DNA from: Aliiroseovarius crassostreae
GTDB lineage: Bacteria > Pseudomonadota > Alphaproteobacteria > Rhodobacterales > Rhodobacteraceae
Assembly: GCF_001307765.1 (NCBI RefSeq)
Contig: NZ_LKBA01000019.1
Span: forward strand, 434,001 to 498,000
Direction: 5' to 3'
DNA: 64,000 nucleotides
Made by a program: the position numbers and the translations under genes. The notes below the pieces were generated by a model. That model ran no database searches. It had not been told where the DNA came from and worked only from the letters and a program-made list of their open reading frames with translations. Shown in pieces: positions 53,944 through 61,795 of this stretch; positions within the stretch are counted from its first letter, which is position 1, and the number at the start of each line of letters is the position of its first letter.

Positions 53944-54960
53944 TCAGCCCGACGGCAGGCAATCTCCTTCAGAGACCCGAAGCGAGTTCCTTTTACGCCG
54001 GTCCGAAATCGGGGTAATCCCGTGGCTTTCGCGATAGTGCCTCAGGAAGGTTACTGGGGTTGAATACCCAACCATATAGGCGATGTCGGTCACGGGTTCG
54101 TTCGTGTAAAGAACAAGCTGGCGTGCTTGTTTCATTCGCACCGCGCGGTAGTATTTCAGCGGGCTTTGCCCTGTGGCATCCTTGAAGCTGCGCTCAAGGC
54201 TGCGGGTCGACACACCCAGCGTTTGCGCAACTTCACTGATCTGAAGCGGGCTATCGATATGTTCAGAAAACAGCTGGATCGCGCGGGCAACCGGTTTTGG
54301 CAGCATGTCTTCGCTCCGTTCGCTTTGGATGGCCGGGGTCTTTTGCGAAACGGTCGCGCTTCGAATGAGCGGATGCTGAAACCAACAGGCGACCTCTGCC
54401 ATGATATCGCCTCCCAAACGGGCTTCAATCAGGTTGAGCATATAGTCGAAAACGGCGGAGGCACCTGAAACCGATTTGATGCTTGGCGCATCGCAAATCA
54501 CAGTGGTTTCTATCGGTACATCTGGAAATTCCGCCTGAAAGGCGGCGGAATAGCACCAATGGACGGACATCGGATCGCCACGGGTCAAACCCGTCCGGGT
54601 CAGTGGAAAAACACCACCACTGAAAGCGCCCAATATGCCACCAGATCGCATGTGACGTTGAAGCGCGGCACCGGCGCGCGACGGGTTCTCAAAACACCCA
54701 TCCGGGCTGGAAACGAAAAACAGATAGTCCAACCCTGTGACCTCGGACAAGGTCGTATCCGGTGCGAATGCAACCGCTGCGGATGAGGTGACGGGTGCGT
54801 TCTGTTCTGCCACCACCCGCCACTGAAACACGTCTTTTCCCGAGATTTCGTTGGCCGCGCGCAACGGCTCGATGCAAGATGTCAGACACGCCATTGGAAA
54901 CCCGGGAAACACCAAGATGCCTAGATGAATCACGTCGATTTGTTCGTTTGCTTTCGTCAT
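53944..54960 (-). CDS. GlxA-type AraC-family regulator
   Basis: This is a 338-residue regulator with an N-terminal DJ-1/PfpI-like domain (LGILVFPGFPMACLTSCIEP) and a C-terminal AraC double helix-turn-helix (LQISEVAQTLGVSTRSLERS and YMVGYSTPVTFLRHYRESHG). In the catalytic members of this fold a cysteine sits in the nucleophile elbow; here it reads AFSGGVFPLT, so the domain is a sensor. This pattern is shared with regulators of glycine betaine, sarcosine and carnitine breakdown such as GbdR and SouR. It converges on soxG and overlaps lysR by four bases; it probably controls the sox and/or neighbouring catabolic operon. Confidence 0.88.
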   Translation of the reverse strand: MTKANEQIDVIHLGILVFPGFPMACLTSCIEPLRAANEISGKDVFQWRVVAEQNAPVTSSAAVAFAPDTTLSEVTGLDYLFFVSSPDGCFENPSRAGAALQRHMRSGGILGAFSGGVFPLTRTGLTRGDPMSVHWCYSAAFQAEFPDVPIETTVICDAPSIKSVSGASAVFDYMLNLIEARLGGDIMAEVACWFQHPLIRSATVSQKTPAIQSERSEDMLPKPVARAIQLFSEHIDSPLQISEVAQTLGVSTRSLERSFKDATGQSPLKYYRAVRMKQARQLVLYTNEPVTDIAYMVGYSTPVTFLRHYRESHGITPISDRRKRNSLRVSEGDCLPSG

Positions 54961-55853
54961 GCTGGAAATCTCACGGCTAAGTCGGCAGCGGTTTCCCTGA
55001 TCCGCCGCTCAAGCAAACGGGCGGCTGGTGATTGGGGTGAAGCGGCATTGCGTAACAAATGGATTTGTCGCCGGATCGTGTCATCCGCCAACGGGCGAAA
55101 AACAAGGTCATTTGGCTGCAATGCAAGTGACGCCATTGCCGGTATGATCGTAACGCCGATATTGGCCCGTACCATCGACATGATCGAGGTCAGGTTATGC
55201 GCGGACAGCATTGCCTTTGCGTGCAGATCACGCGACTGAGGGGCGGTGATGCCCGCAGATAGGCTGTTGGCGATCAACCGGACATCCTCAAGTTCAGCCC
55301 AATCAATTGGCCCGCGCACTTGCGCAACTTTGTGGTCTGGCGAAGCGATTACCCCAAAGCGGTCGGACATCAGGTATTGGCTGTGCAGCCCGATGGCATT
55401 TTCACTTAGTGTCGCAATTCCAATATCAACCCTTCCGCGGGCAAGCTCTCGTTGGATCGAAGTCGAATCCATGTCGCGCAGTTCAATATCGATGTTCTCA
55501 AACTCATCAATGAAGCGCGAAAAGACGTCCGGGATCACTGTGCCCGCAACAGATGGAACGACTGCAATACTGACATAGCCGTGTGACGCTTTCGCAAAGC
55601 CTTCGATGGCTTTCACCGTACTATCGAACTGCTGCAATTCCCGTTCGGCTTGTTCCAGGACGAATGCTCCAAGCGCGGTTAGACGATTCTTACGATCCGT
55701 CTCGAATAAGGGTTCGCCAAGATGGGTTTCCAACTGTTTGAGCATCATTGACACGGCAGAGGGCGTGCGCCCAAGGCTACGCGCCCCATCACTGAGATTT
55801 CCGCTGCGTGCCACCGCCGCAAACCCCCGGAGCATTTCGATTTTGATACTCAT
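54957..55853 (-). CDS. LysR-family transcriptional regulator
   Basis: This is a 298-residue regulator with the LysR helix-turn-helix at the N-terminus (AAVARSGNLSDGARSLGRTP) and an inducer-binding domain (GYVSIAVVPSVAGTVIPDVF to TIIPAMASLALQPND). It diverges from the aldehyde dehydrogenase operon with a 101-base intergenic region that contains a TTCAAT-N12-ATTGAA dyad, as expected for a LysR site. The stop overlaps the GlxA-type gene start by four bases, so both regulators come from one transcript. The inducer is unknown. Confidence 0.9.
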   Translation of the reverse strand: MSIKIEMLRGFAAVARSGNLSDGARSLGRTPSAVSMMLKQLETHLGEPLFETDRKNRLTALGAFVLEQAERELQQFDSTVKAIEGFAKASHGYVSIAVVPSVAGTVIPDVFSRFIDEFENIDIELRDMDSTSIQRELARGRVDIGIATLSENAIGLHSQYLMSDRFGVIASPDHKVAQVRGPIDWAELEDVRLIANSLSAGITAPQSRDLHAKAMLSAHNLTSIMSMVRANIGVTIIPAMASLALQPNDLVFRPLADDTIRRQIHLLRNAASPQSPAARLLERRIRETAADLAVRFPA

Positions 55854-55874
55854 TTCAACATTCCTGAAATATCA

Positions 55875-55937
55875 TTCAATAATTTTAGTTTGATTGAAGT
55901 TGCTGCAAAAGTCCATACTGGTCAAAACTGACTTTTG
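55875..55937. promoter_or_regulatory. Two dyads in the lysR/aldehyde-dehydrogenase divergent promoter
   Basis: TTCAAT (55875-55880) and ATTGAA (55893-55898) form a dyad with a 12-base spacer, of LysR-box type. A second, CAAAAGTC (55906-55913) and GACTTTTG (55930-55937), has a 16-base spacer and lies just before the aldehyde dehydrogenase start. They may be sites for LysR and for the GlxA-type regulator. Confidence 0.55.
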
Positions 55938-55954
55938 TGCAAGGCGACACTTAC

Positions 55955-57403
55955 ATGACCGACATCCAAAAGAACTTGATTGCTGGCGAATGGCTGACTG
56001 GCGAAGGCGAGATCGAAAATCGCAACCCGTCGGACCTGAGTGATCTGGTGGGCATCTTCGCTCAGGCCAGCGGTGATCAACTGGAAGCTACCCTTGATCA
56101 GGCGCGTGTCGCGCAGCGTGAATGGGAAGCTTACGGTATGGAACGCAAACAGGCGGTTCTGATGGCCATTGGGAACGAGCTGATCGCGCGTTGTGAAGAG
56201 CTGGGTGCTTTGTTGTCCCGCGAAGAAGGAAAGCCATTTGCAGAAGGCAAAGGAGAGGTTTACCGCGCCGGTCAGTTCTTCACATACTACGCAGCCGAAT
56301 GCCTGCGCCAGCTGGGCGAGAATGCAGACAGCGTGCGCCCCGGTGTCGAGATTGACGTTCGCCGCGAAGCTGTTGGCACCGTGGCCATTATCTCGCCCTG
56401 GAACTTCCCAACAGCGACCGCGTCGTGGAAGATTGCGCCCGCGCTGTGCTATGGCAACGCGGTGGTGTGGAAACCCGCCAACCTCACGCCCGCCTCGGCG
56501 GTTGCCCTGGCCGAGATCATTAACCGGCAAGACATCCCCAAGGGGCTGTTCAGCCTCGTTATGGGCGCAGGCCGTTCTGTTGGTCAGCGTCTGGTTGAAA
56601 ACCCGAAAGTAAACGCGATTTCTTTCACCGGCTCGGTCCCGGTTGGTAAGGGTATCGCTTCCGCTGCCATCCAGAACCTGACCAAGGTGCAGATGGAGAT
56701 GGGATCGAAAAACGCTCTGGCCGTGATGGACGATGCCGATCTGGATCTGGCAGCGACACTTGCGCTTGGCGGCGCCTTTGGCGGCACGGGTCAGAAATGC
56801 ACCGCGTCCTCCCGGCTCGTGGTCCATGAAGCCGTGCACGATGCCTTTGTTGAAAAACTGGTGGCCGGTGCGCAGGCGATGAAAGTGGGCCACGCGCTGG
56901 AAGAAGGCACCCAGATGGGGCCGGTTGTCAGCGAGCAGCAGCTGAATGAAAACCTGGCTTATGTCGAACTGGGCAAAGCTGAAGGCGCGGAACTGGCCTG
57001 TGGCGGTGTCCGATTGGATATGCCGACCGAGGGTTACTACATGTCGCCGGGCGTATTCCTGAACACCACCAACGACATGCGCATCAACCGCGAGGAAATG
57101 TTCGCGCCGTTGACGTCTGTCATCAAGGTGGGAAGCTACGACGAAGCGCTTGCAACGGTAAATGACACCAACTTTGGCCTGACCTCGGGCATCGTGACAA
57201 CCTCGCTGGCCCGCGCCACGCATTTCCGGCGCAATGCACGCACTGGTGTTGTGACTGTGAACCTGCCCACCGCCGGCACCGATTATCACGTGCCGTTTGG
57301 TGGCCGCGGCGACAGCTCCTATGGTCCGCGCGAACAGGGCAAGGCAGCGGCGGAATTCTACACCACCGTCAAGACTGCATATATCAGTGCAGGCCCTGTC
57401 TGA
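55955..57403 (+). CDS. Aldehyde dehydrogenase (KGSADH-like)
   Basis: This is a 482-residue NAD(P)-dependent aldehyde dehydrogenase. Conserved motifs are SPWNFPTATASWKIAPAL, KPANLTP, the SFTGSVPVGKGI nucleotide loop and the catalytic cysteine in GGTGQKCTASSRLVV. The ATG at 55955 (MTDIQKNLIAGEWL) is chosen over an upstream GTG (55937). The resemblance is to alpha-ketoglutarate semialdehyde-type dehydrogenases, which also fits breakdown of proline- or hydroxyproline-derived betaines; this is inference. It is the first gene of a six-gene operon, and its stop overlaps the M19 start by one base (TGATG). Confidence 0.9.
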   Translation: MTDIQKNLIAGEWLTGEGEIENRNPSDLSDLVGIFAQASGDQLEATLDQARVAQREWEAYGMERKQAVLMAIGNELIARCEELGALLSREEGKPFAEGKGEVYRAGQFFTYYAAECLRQLGENADSVRPGVEIDVRREAVGTVAIISPWNFPTATASWKIAPALCYGNAVVWKPANLTPASAVALAEIINRQDIPKGLFSLVMGAGRSVGQRLVENPKVNAISFTGSVPVGKGIASAAIQNLTKVQMEMGSKNALAVMDDADLDLAATLALGGAFGGTGQKCTASSRLVVHEAVHDAFVEKLVAGAQAMKVGHALEEGTQMGPVVSEQQLNENLAYVELGKAEGAELACGGVRLDMPTEGYYMSPGVFLNTTNDMRINREEMFAPLTSVIKVGSYDEALATVNDTNFGLTSGIVTTSLARATHFRRNARTGVVTVNLPTAGTDYHVPFGGRGDSSYGPREQGKAAAEFYTTVKTAYISAGPV

Positions 57404-58380
57404 TGCGTATCGACGGTCTTCAATACGCCAACTGGTCGGAGAAGATCTTCCGCCAACTTCGTGAGGGGGGCGTGGATGCGATCCACGTCACCATCTCGTA
57501 TCACGAAAACTTTCGTGAGACCGTCCTGAATTTTGAAAAATGGAACCGCTGGTTCGAAACCTATCCCGACCTGATCATGAAAGGTCAGTGGGCCAGCGAC
57601 ATCGACACGGCCCGTGAAACCGGGCGCACGGCGGTGTTCTTTGGCTTCCAGAACCCCTCGCCCATCGAAGACGACATCGGTCTGGTCGAAATCCTGCACA
57701 CCCTGGGCGCCCGCTTCATGCAGCTGACCTATAACAACCAGTCGCTGCTGGCGACCGGCTGTTACGAGGCCGAGGACATGGGCATCACGCGCATGGGCAA
57801 ACAGGTCATCAAGGAAATGAACCGCGTTGGGCTTGTGATTGACATGAGCCATTCGGCCGACCGCTCGACCATCGAGGCAGCAGAGCTGTCGGAACGCCCC
57901 ATCGCCATCACCCACGCCAACCCGCATGACTGGTCGCCTGCGCTGCGCAACAAGAAAGACGCGGTGATCCGGGCCGTGACCGGGAACGGCGGCATGTTTG
58001 GCTTCTCGATCTATCCGCACCACCTGAAAGGCAAGTCCGATTGCACGCTGGAAAGCTTTTGCGAGATGATAGCCCGCACGGCGGACAGCTATGGGATCGA
58101 GCATCTGGGGATCGGCACCGATCTTTGTCAGGACCAGCCCGACAGCATCGTTGAATGGATGCGCGTAGGCCGCTGGACCAAGGAAATCGACTATGGTGAA
58201 GGGTCAAAATCCGCGCCCGGCTTCCCCGCCATGCCCAGCTGGTTCAAAGACAACCGCCATTTCGGAAACATCGAAGCGGGCTTGAAAGCCACTGGCATGT
58301 CCGCTGACGAGGTTGCCGGGATCATGGGTGGAAACTGGTATCGTTTCTTTGGCGAAAACTTTGGACCTCAGATCAAATGA
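57403..58380 (+). CDS. M19 membrane-dipeptidase-family protein
   Basis: This is a 325-residue amidohydrolase-fold protein of the M19 (renal dipeptidase) family. Metal-ligand segments are DMSHSADRSTIEAAE, ITHANPHDWSP and GIGTDLC, with FFGFQNPSPIEDDIG earlier. No signal peptide is present, so it is cytoplasmic. M19 genes sit with N-methylglycine catabolic genes in Pseudomonas (the dgc region), so a role here in releasing or processing a methylated amino acid is plausible. It overlaps the aldehyde dehydrogenase by one base and the next gene by four. Confidence 0.88.
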   Translation: MRIDGLQYANWSEKIFRQLREGGVDAIHVTISYHENFRETVLNFEKWNRWFETYPDLIMKGQWASDIDTARETGRTAVFFGFQNPSPIEDDIGLVEILHTLGARFMQLTYNNQSLLATGCYEAEDMGITRMGKQVIKEMNRVGLVIDMSHSADRSTIEAAELSERPIAITHANPHDWSPALRNKKDAVIRAVTGNGGMFGFSIYPHHLKGKSDCTLESFCEMIARTADSYGIEHLGIGTDLCQDQPDSIVEWMRVGRWTKEIDYGEGSKSAPGFPAMPSWFKDNRHFGNIEAGLKATGMSADEVAGIMGGNWYRFFGENFGPQIK

Positions 58381-60062
58381 ACACATCAAACCTACATATT
58401 GCGCGCCGAGACCCCGCCATCGTCATGCGCCTACAGCGCCTTGGGTCGCTGCATCAATGCCGTCTGAGCTTCATGCGTGTCCTTACCCGCCGCCTGGCGC
58501 AAGAAAACTGGCAGTTCTCGCGCCCCGTATTTGACATTGATGTCAATGGCGTTGGGCATGCAGTCTATACGGCGCAAGGGCCGAAACATACGTATTCACT
58601 GGTGGCCTTTGCACATGATCTGCCACCAGACATGCGCTCAGATCGCGTGATCGCAACCGCATGGGACGCTACATTCACGCTTTTTGACGGGGTGCCGGAT
58701 GCAGATGACATTCAACGCCTGTCCGAAAACGTACCGCTACAAGAAGCGGGGCGCGTCAGCGAAAAGGAAATCTCGGTTTCGCGCGCCAACCGATCTGTGC
58801 GCCTCTGGGCCCATTTTGTCGATGCGCTTGCGTCGGGTCAGCAGCCTGATCAGGACAAGATCGACGCTGTCGGATATCTGATGCGAACAACTGCGGTTTA
58901 TGGATCAGGCAAGCTTGGTGCGACAGACCGCGAAGGCATTGCGGGCCGCGACGAAATGGTTGTCCCATTTCAGGCCGAGATGTTGTCGGTCTTTCTGACC
59001 CGTGCCTTCGTGCGTGATCTGGTCCAGCATATGGCGAATGCCAAAGGTGGCCCCGATACGGTGCAGCTTGCCCCCAATATCGCGCGCCAGCTTGGGATCG
59101 GAAATTCGACCGGGCTGGGCATGGCGCCCTTCATCATCAATCACCCTATTCTGTTCAACAACTGGATCATTGCCCGCGAAGAAGCGATTGCCCGCGTTCG
59201 ATCCCAAAAAGCTGCGACGGAGGCTGAACGGAAGACCTTCACAAACATATTGCGACGAAGCGAAGCATCAGTTGAGCGATGGCATTCCGAACATCCGATC
59301 CAGATTGAGAAGCTAAAACAGCTGCGGGCGGATTGTGTGACCCTGGGGGCTTATCTCGCGGGGGGCGTTCTGCGCGACGATTACCCATGGGACAAGCTGA
59401 TGCAGTGGGCAGGCAAGGAACTCAGCGTAGAAGGGCAAGAACTTGTCGCCTCGCTTATACTTGAACCTTTTGGCGACCTCGTCGATGGACTGGCGGTCTG
59501 CATGGCGGACAGCAACGCGGATGCCTTCGCAATCAATGGCGCCATGTCCGTCGCGCAATGTCGGGCGTTGATCGAAAAAAGTTTCGGCTGGGCGTTCGAC
59601 ATTGACTGGAATGCAAAGGAAAACCGGGCGCGCGCTTGGTATGTTTCAGAAGAGAAGCTTGAGCCGCGCCTTGGAGAACGGTTTGACGAACCGATCGAGG
59701 ATTACGAACAGCCCCTTGCACCAGCGCGTGACGCGGTTGCCGCACACTTTGATCTTGCCTCGTTTGACGATGATCAACCGATTGCTGCGTTTCTGTTGCA
59801 GCATCCCGAACATCGCCACACAATCCGGCGGGCGCAGATGAGCGGCATCGCGCCCTATGGCGAAATTCATGACAACACGATCTGCGCCACGGTTCTTCCC
59901 ATCGACATGTTGCGCGCCAAACTGTCTTTCTTCGGTGCGACACATTTCGACCCGCGCTCTGATCGCTGGGTTCGCATCTGCATGTATGCAGGCGCCCCCT
60001 ACCCTGAAGATCTGACAGACGAAAACGCGGACCTTTGGGTTTACCCGGAGGTCACACAATGA
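58377..60062 (+). CDS. Unknown conserved-looking protein (561 aa)
   Basis: I do not recognise this 561-residue protein. It has no signal peptide or membrane helix. Notable segments are NSTGLGMAPFIINHPILFNN (about residue 245), RTTAVYGSGKLGATDREGI (about 169) and a C-terminal region rich in aromatic and acidic residues (RWVRICMYAGAPYPEDLTD). The glycine-rich and histidine-containing blocks look like an active site, but no cofactor motif is clear. It starts four bases before the M19 stop and overlaps the DUF3726 gene by four bases. Because it is translationally locked into a catabolic operon it is probably an enzyme of that pathway. Confidence 0.8.
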   Translation: MNTSNLHIARRDPAIVMRLQRLGSLHQCRLSFMRVLTRRLAQENWQFSRPVFDIDVNGVGHAVYTAQGPKHTYSLVAFAHDLPPDMRSDRVIATAWDATFTLFDGVPDADDIQRLSENVPLQEAGRVSEKEISVSRANRSVRLWAHFVDALASGQQPDQDKIDAVGYLMRTTAVYGSGKLGATDREGIAGRDEMVVPFQAEMLSVFLTRAFVRDLVQHMANAKGGPDTVQLAPNIARQLGIGNSTGLGMAPFIINHPILFNNWIIAREEAIARVRSQKAATEAERKTFTNILRRSEASVERWHSEHPIQIEKLKQLRADCVTLGAYLAGGVLRDDYPWDKLMQWAGKELSVEGQELVASLILEPFGDLVDGLAVCMADSNADAFAINGAMSVAQCRALIEKSFGWAFDIDWNAKENRARAWYVSEEKLEPRLGERFDEPIEDYEQPLAPARDAVAAHFDLASFDDDQPIAAFLLQHPEHRHTIRRAQMSGIAPYGEIHDNTICATVLPIDMLRAKLSFFGATHFDPRSDRWVRICMYAGAPYPEDLTDENADLWVYPEVTQ

Positions 60063-60688
60063 GCTACTCGTTGAATGAAATGGAAGCGACAACCAAGCGT
60101 GCGGCGCGTGGTGCGGGATACCCCTGGGGCCTGGCCGAGGACGCTGCGAAAGCGGCCCGCTGGCTTTGTACTCAGGGTCTGGATGGCAGCGCCGAAATGG
60201 CACGAGTTCTGGAGCGTGGATTTGCAGAACACCCCGCGAAACACAGGCCGCAGTCGCTTGTGGGCGTGTGGCGGTCTGAAGGCGATCTGTGCCCCATTTC
60301 CGCGGGCGCATTGCTGTCTGATTGCGCGCAGACCTTGAAAGCTGCGCCGATCGAGATGCGGCACGTGGTGGTCCCATCGGTTCTGCTGCCCTTTGCGGCC
60401 AGCGCGGCAAAACGTCTGGGTGGCTCTGTCCGTGTCACCTTTGATGATGTGGTGGCCATGACAGATGGCACACATCTCGAATTGCAAGGAGAGTTGCCCG
60501 GACTGGTCCAGCGCGTGGTGGTATCCCAATGCACCGAAACGGTGAAACCCAACCGCTTGCTGACCCGCTCTCATCTTTCCGCGCAAAGCTGGGATGTTCT
60601 GAACAGCTTTGCCCATAAAACATACGCCCCCGCAACCGAGGAATCCCGTGCATTGGGTGCTGGAGCGGGACTGTCTGACAATGACTGA
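60059..60688 (+). CDS. DUF3726-type protein
   Basis: This is a 209-residue soluble protein starting MSYSLNEMEATTKRAARGAG, which I associate with DUF3726. The ATG overlaps the stop of the 561-aa gene (ATGA); the next gene begins 12 bases after its stop. It has no signal peptide, and no catalytic motif is apparent apart from a possible nucleotide-like segment (VLLPFAASAAKRLGG). It appears to be a partner of the 561-aa protein in the same operon. Family name from memory; function unknown. Confidence 0.7.
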   Translation: MSYSLNEMEATTKRAARGAGYPWGLAEDAAKAARWLCTQGLDGSAEMARVLERGFAEHPAKHRPQSLVGVWRSEGDLCPISAGALLSDCAQTLKAAPIEMRHVVVPSVLLPFAASAAKRLGGSVRVTFDDVVAMTDGTHLELQGELPGLVQRVVVSQCTETVKPNRLLTRSHLSAQSWDVLNSFAHKTYAPATEESRALGAGAGLSDND

Positions 60689-60700
60689 GAAAGCATCAAC

Positions 60701-61711
60701 ATGGTAGAAATGCAAATCCTGACCCTGGCCGAGATCGAAGACCTGTCTTTCCGTGCGCTTGTTGCTGCGGGAACATCTGAAGACAACGCCCGCCCCCTGG
60801 CGGTCGCCACCGCCGCGACCGAGGCAGACGGTGTGGCCAGTCACGGGCTTGCCTATATCCCGATCTATTGCGAACACGTGCAATGCGGGAAGGTGGATGG
60901 TCAAGCCAAGCCAGTCGTGACACGCCCGCGCCCAAGCGTTGTGGCCGTCGATGCCGCGACAGGATTTGCGCATTCGGCAATTGATCTTGGTTTCGAGGCC
61001 TTGATCCCTGCCGCCCGCGAACAAGGGGTTGCCGTTTTGTCGATCCGCAACAGCTATAATTGCGGCGTTCTGGGGTATCACACCTATCGGTTGGCGCAGC
61101 AGGGGTTGCTCGGCATCGGCTTTACCAACGCTCCGGCTTCTATTGCGCCGTCCGGCGGAGCCAAGCCAGTTGTAGGGACAAACCCGTTTTCAATTGCGGC
61201 CCCCGGAGTGGATGGTCAGCCCGCGATCCTGATTGACCAAAGTGCCAGCACCATCGCCAAAAGCGAGGTGATGAAACATGCGCGTGAAGGCAAAGCGATC
61301 CCCGTTGGATGGGCTTTGGACGCCGGTGGCAACCCGACAACCGATCCCAATGTGGGGCTGAAAGGCTCGATGGCGCCTTCGGGTGGCTACAAAGGCGTCG
61401 GTGTTGCATTGCTGACCGAGATCATGGCCGCCGCCATGACCGGCGCAACCCTTGGAATTGACGCCTCACCCTTCTCGGGCACGGCGGGCGGGCCCCCAAA
61501 AACGGGGCAGTTCTTTATCGCAATAGACCCAGCAGCCACAGCGGGCGACGCTTACTTGACCAGTATTGTCGCTTTGGCCCAGTCTATTCACCAACAAGAA
61601 GGCGCACACTTACCTGGCGATGGCCGACGTAACAAAAGGCTGTCTGCACAGGAAAAAGGCGTTGCCGTAAACAAGGCGACGCTTGCCAGGATCGAAGCGA
61701 TCTTGAGCTAA
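60701..61711 (+). CDS. Ldh-family (malate/L-lactate-type) dehydrogenase
   Basis: This is a 336-residue NAD(P)H-dependent oxidoreductase of the type 2 malate/lactate family, which includes ureidoglycolate and delta1-piperideine-2-carboxylate/pyrroline-2-carboxylate reductases. Typical segments are EADGVASHGLAYIPIYCEH (early), GVLSIRNSYNCGVLGYHTY-type active-site region with a histidine, GAKPVVGTNPFSIAAPG (the cofactor/substrate loop) and GYKGVGVALLTEIM. An imine or N-methyl amino acid substrate would fit the neighbourhood. It starts 12 bases after the DUF3726 gene. Confidence 0.88.
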   Translation: MVEMQILTLAEIEDLSFRALVAAGTSEDNARPLAVATAATEADGVASHGLAYIPIYCEHVQCGKVDGQAKPVVTRPRPSVVAVDAATGFAHSAIDLGFEALIPAAREQGVAVLSIRNSYNCGVLGYHTYRLAQQGLLGIGFTNAPASIAPSGGAKPVVGTNPFSIAAPGVDGQPAILIDQSASTIAKSEVMKHAREGKAIPVGWALDAGGNPTTDPNVGLKGSMAPSGGYKGVGVALLTEIMAAAMTGATLGIDASPFSGTAGGPPKTGQFFIAIDPAATAGDAYLTSIVALAQSIHQQEGAHLPGDGRRNKRLSAQEKGVAVNKATLARIEAILS

Positions 61712-61795
61712 AACCGGGCGGGAACTGATCGGGGACCGCCGCAGGAAGAAAAACTAACCCGATACTACGTATATGTGCGAACAGGGAGGAAACGC

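Noticed and set aside
55922-57289. A 455-codon open frame opposite the aldehyde dehydrogenase
   Set aside because: Antisense to a clear enzyme with intact catalytic motifs; its translation has no family features.
60041-61081. A 346-codon open frame opposite DUF3726 and the Ldh gene
   Set aside because: It is antisense to two coupled genes and has no motif.
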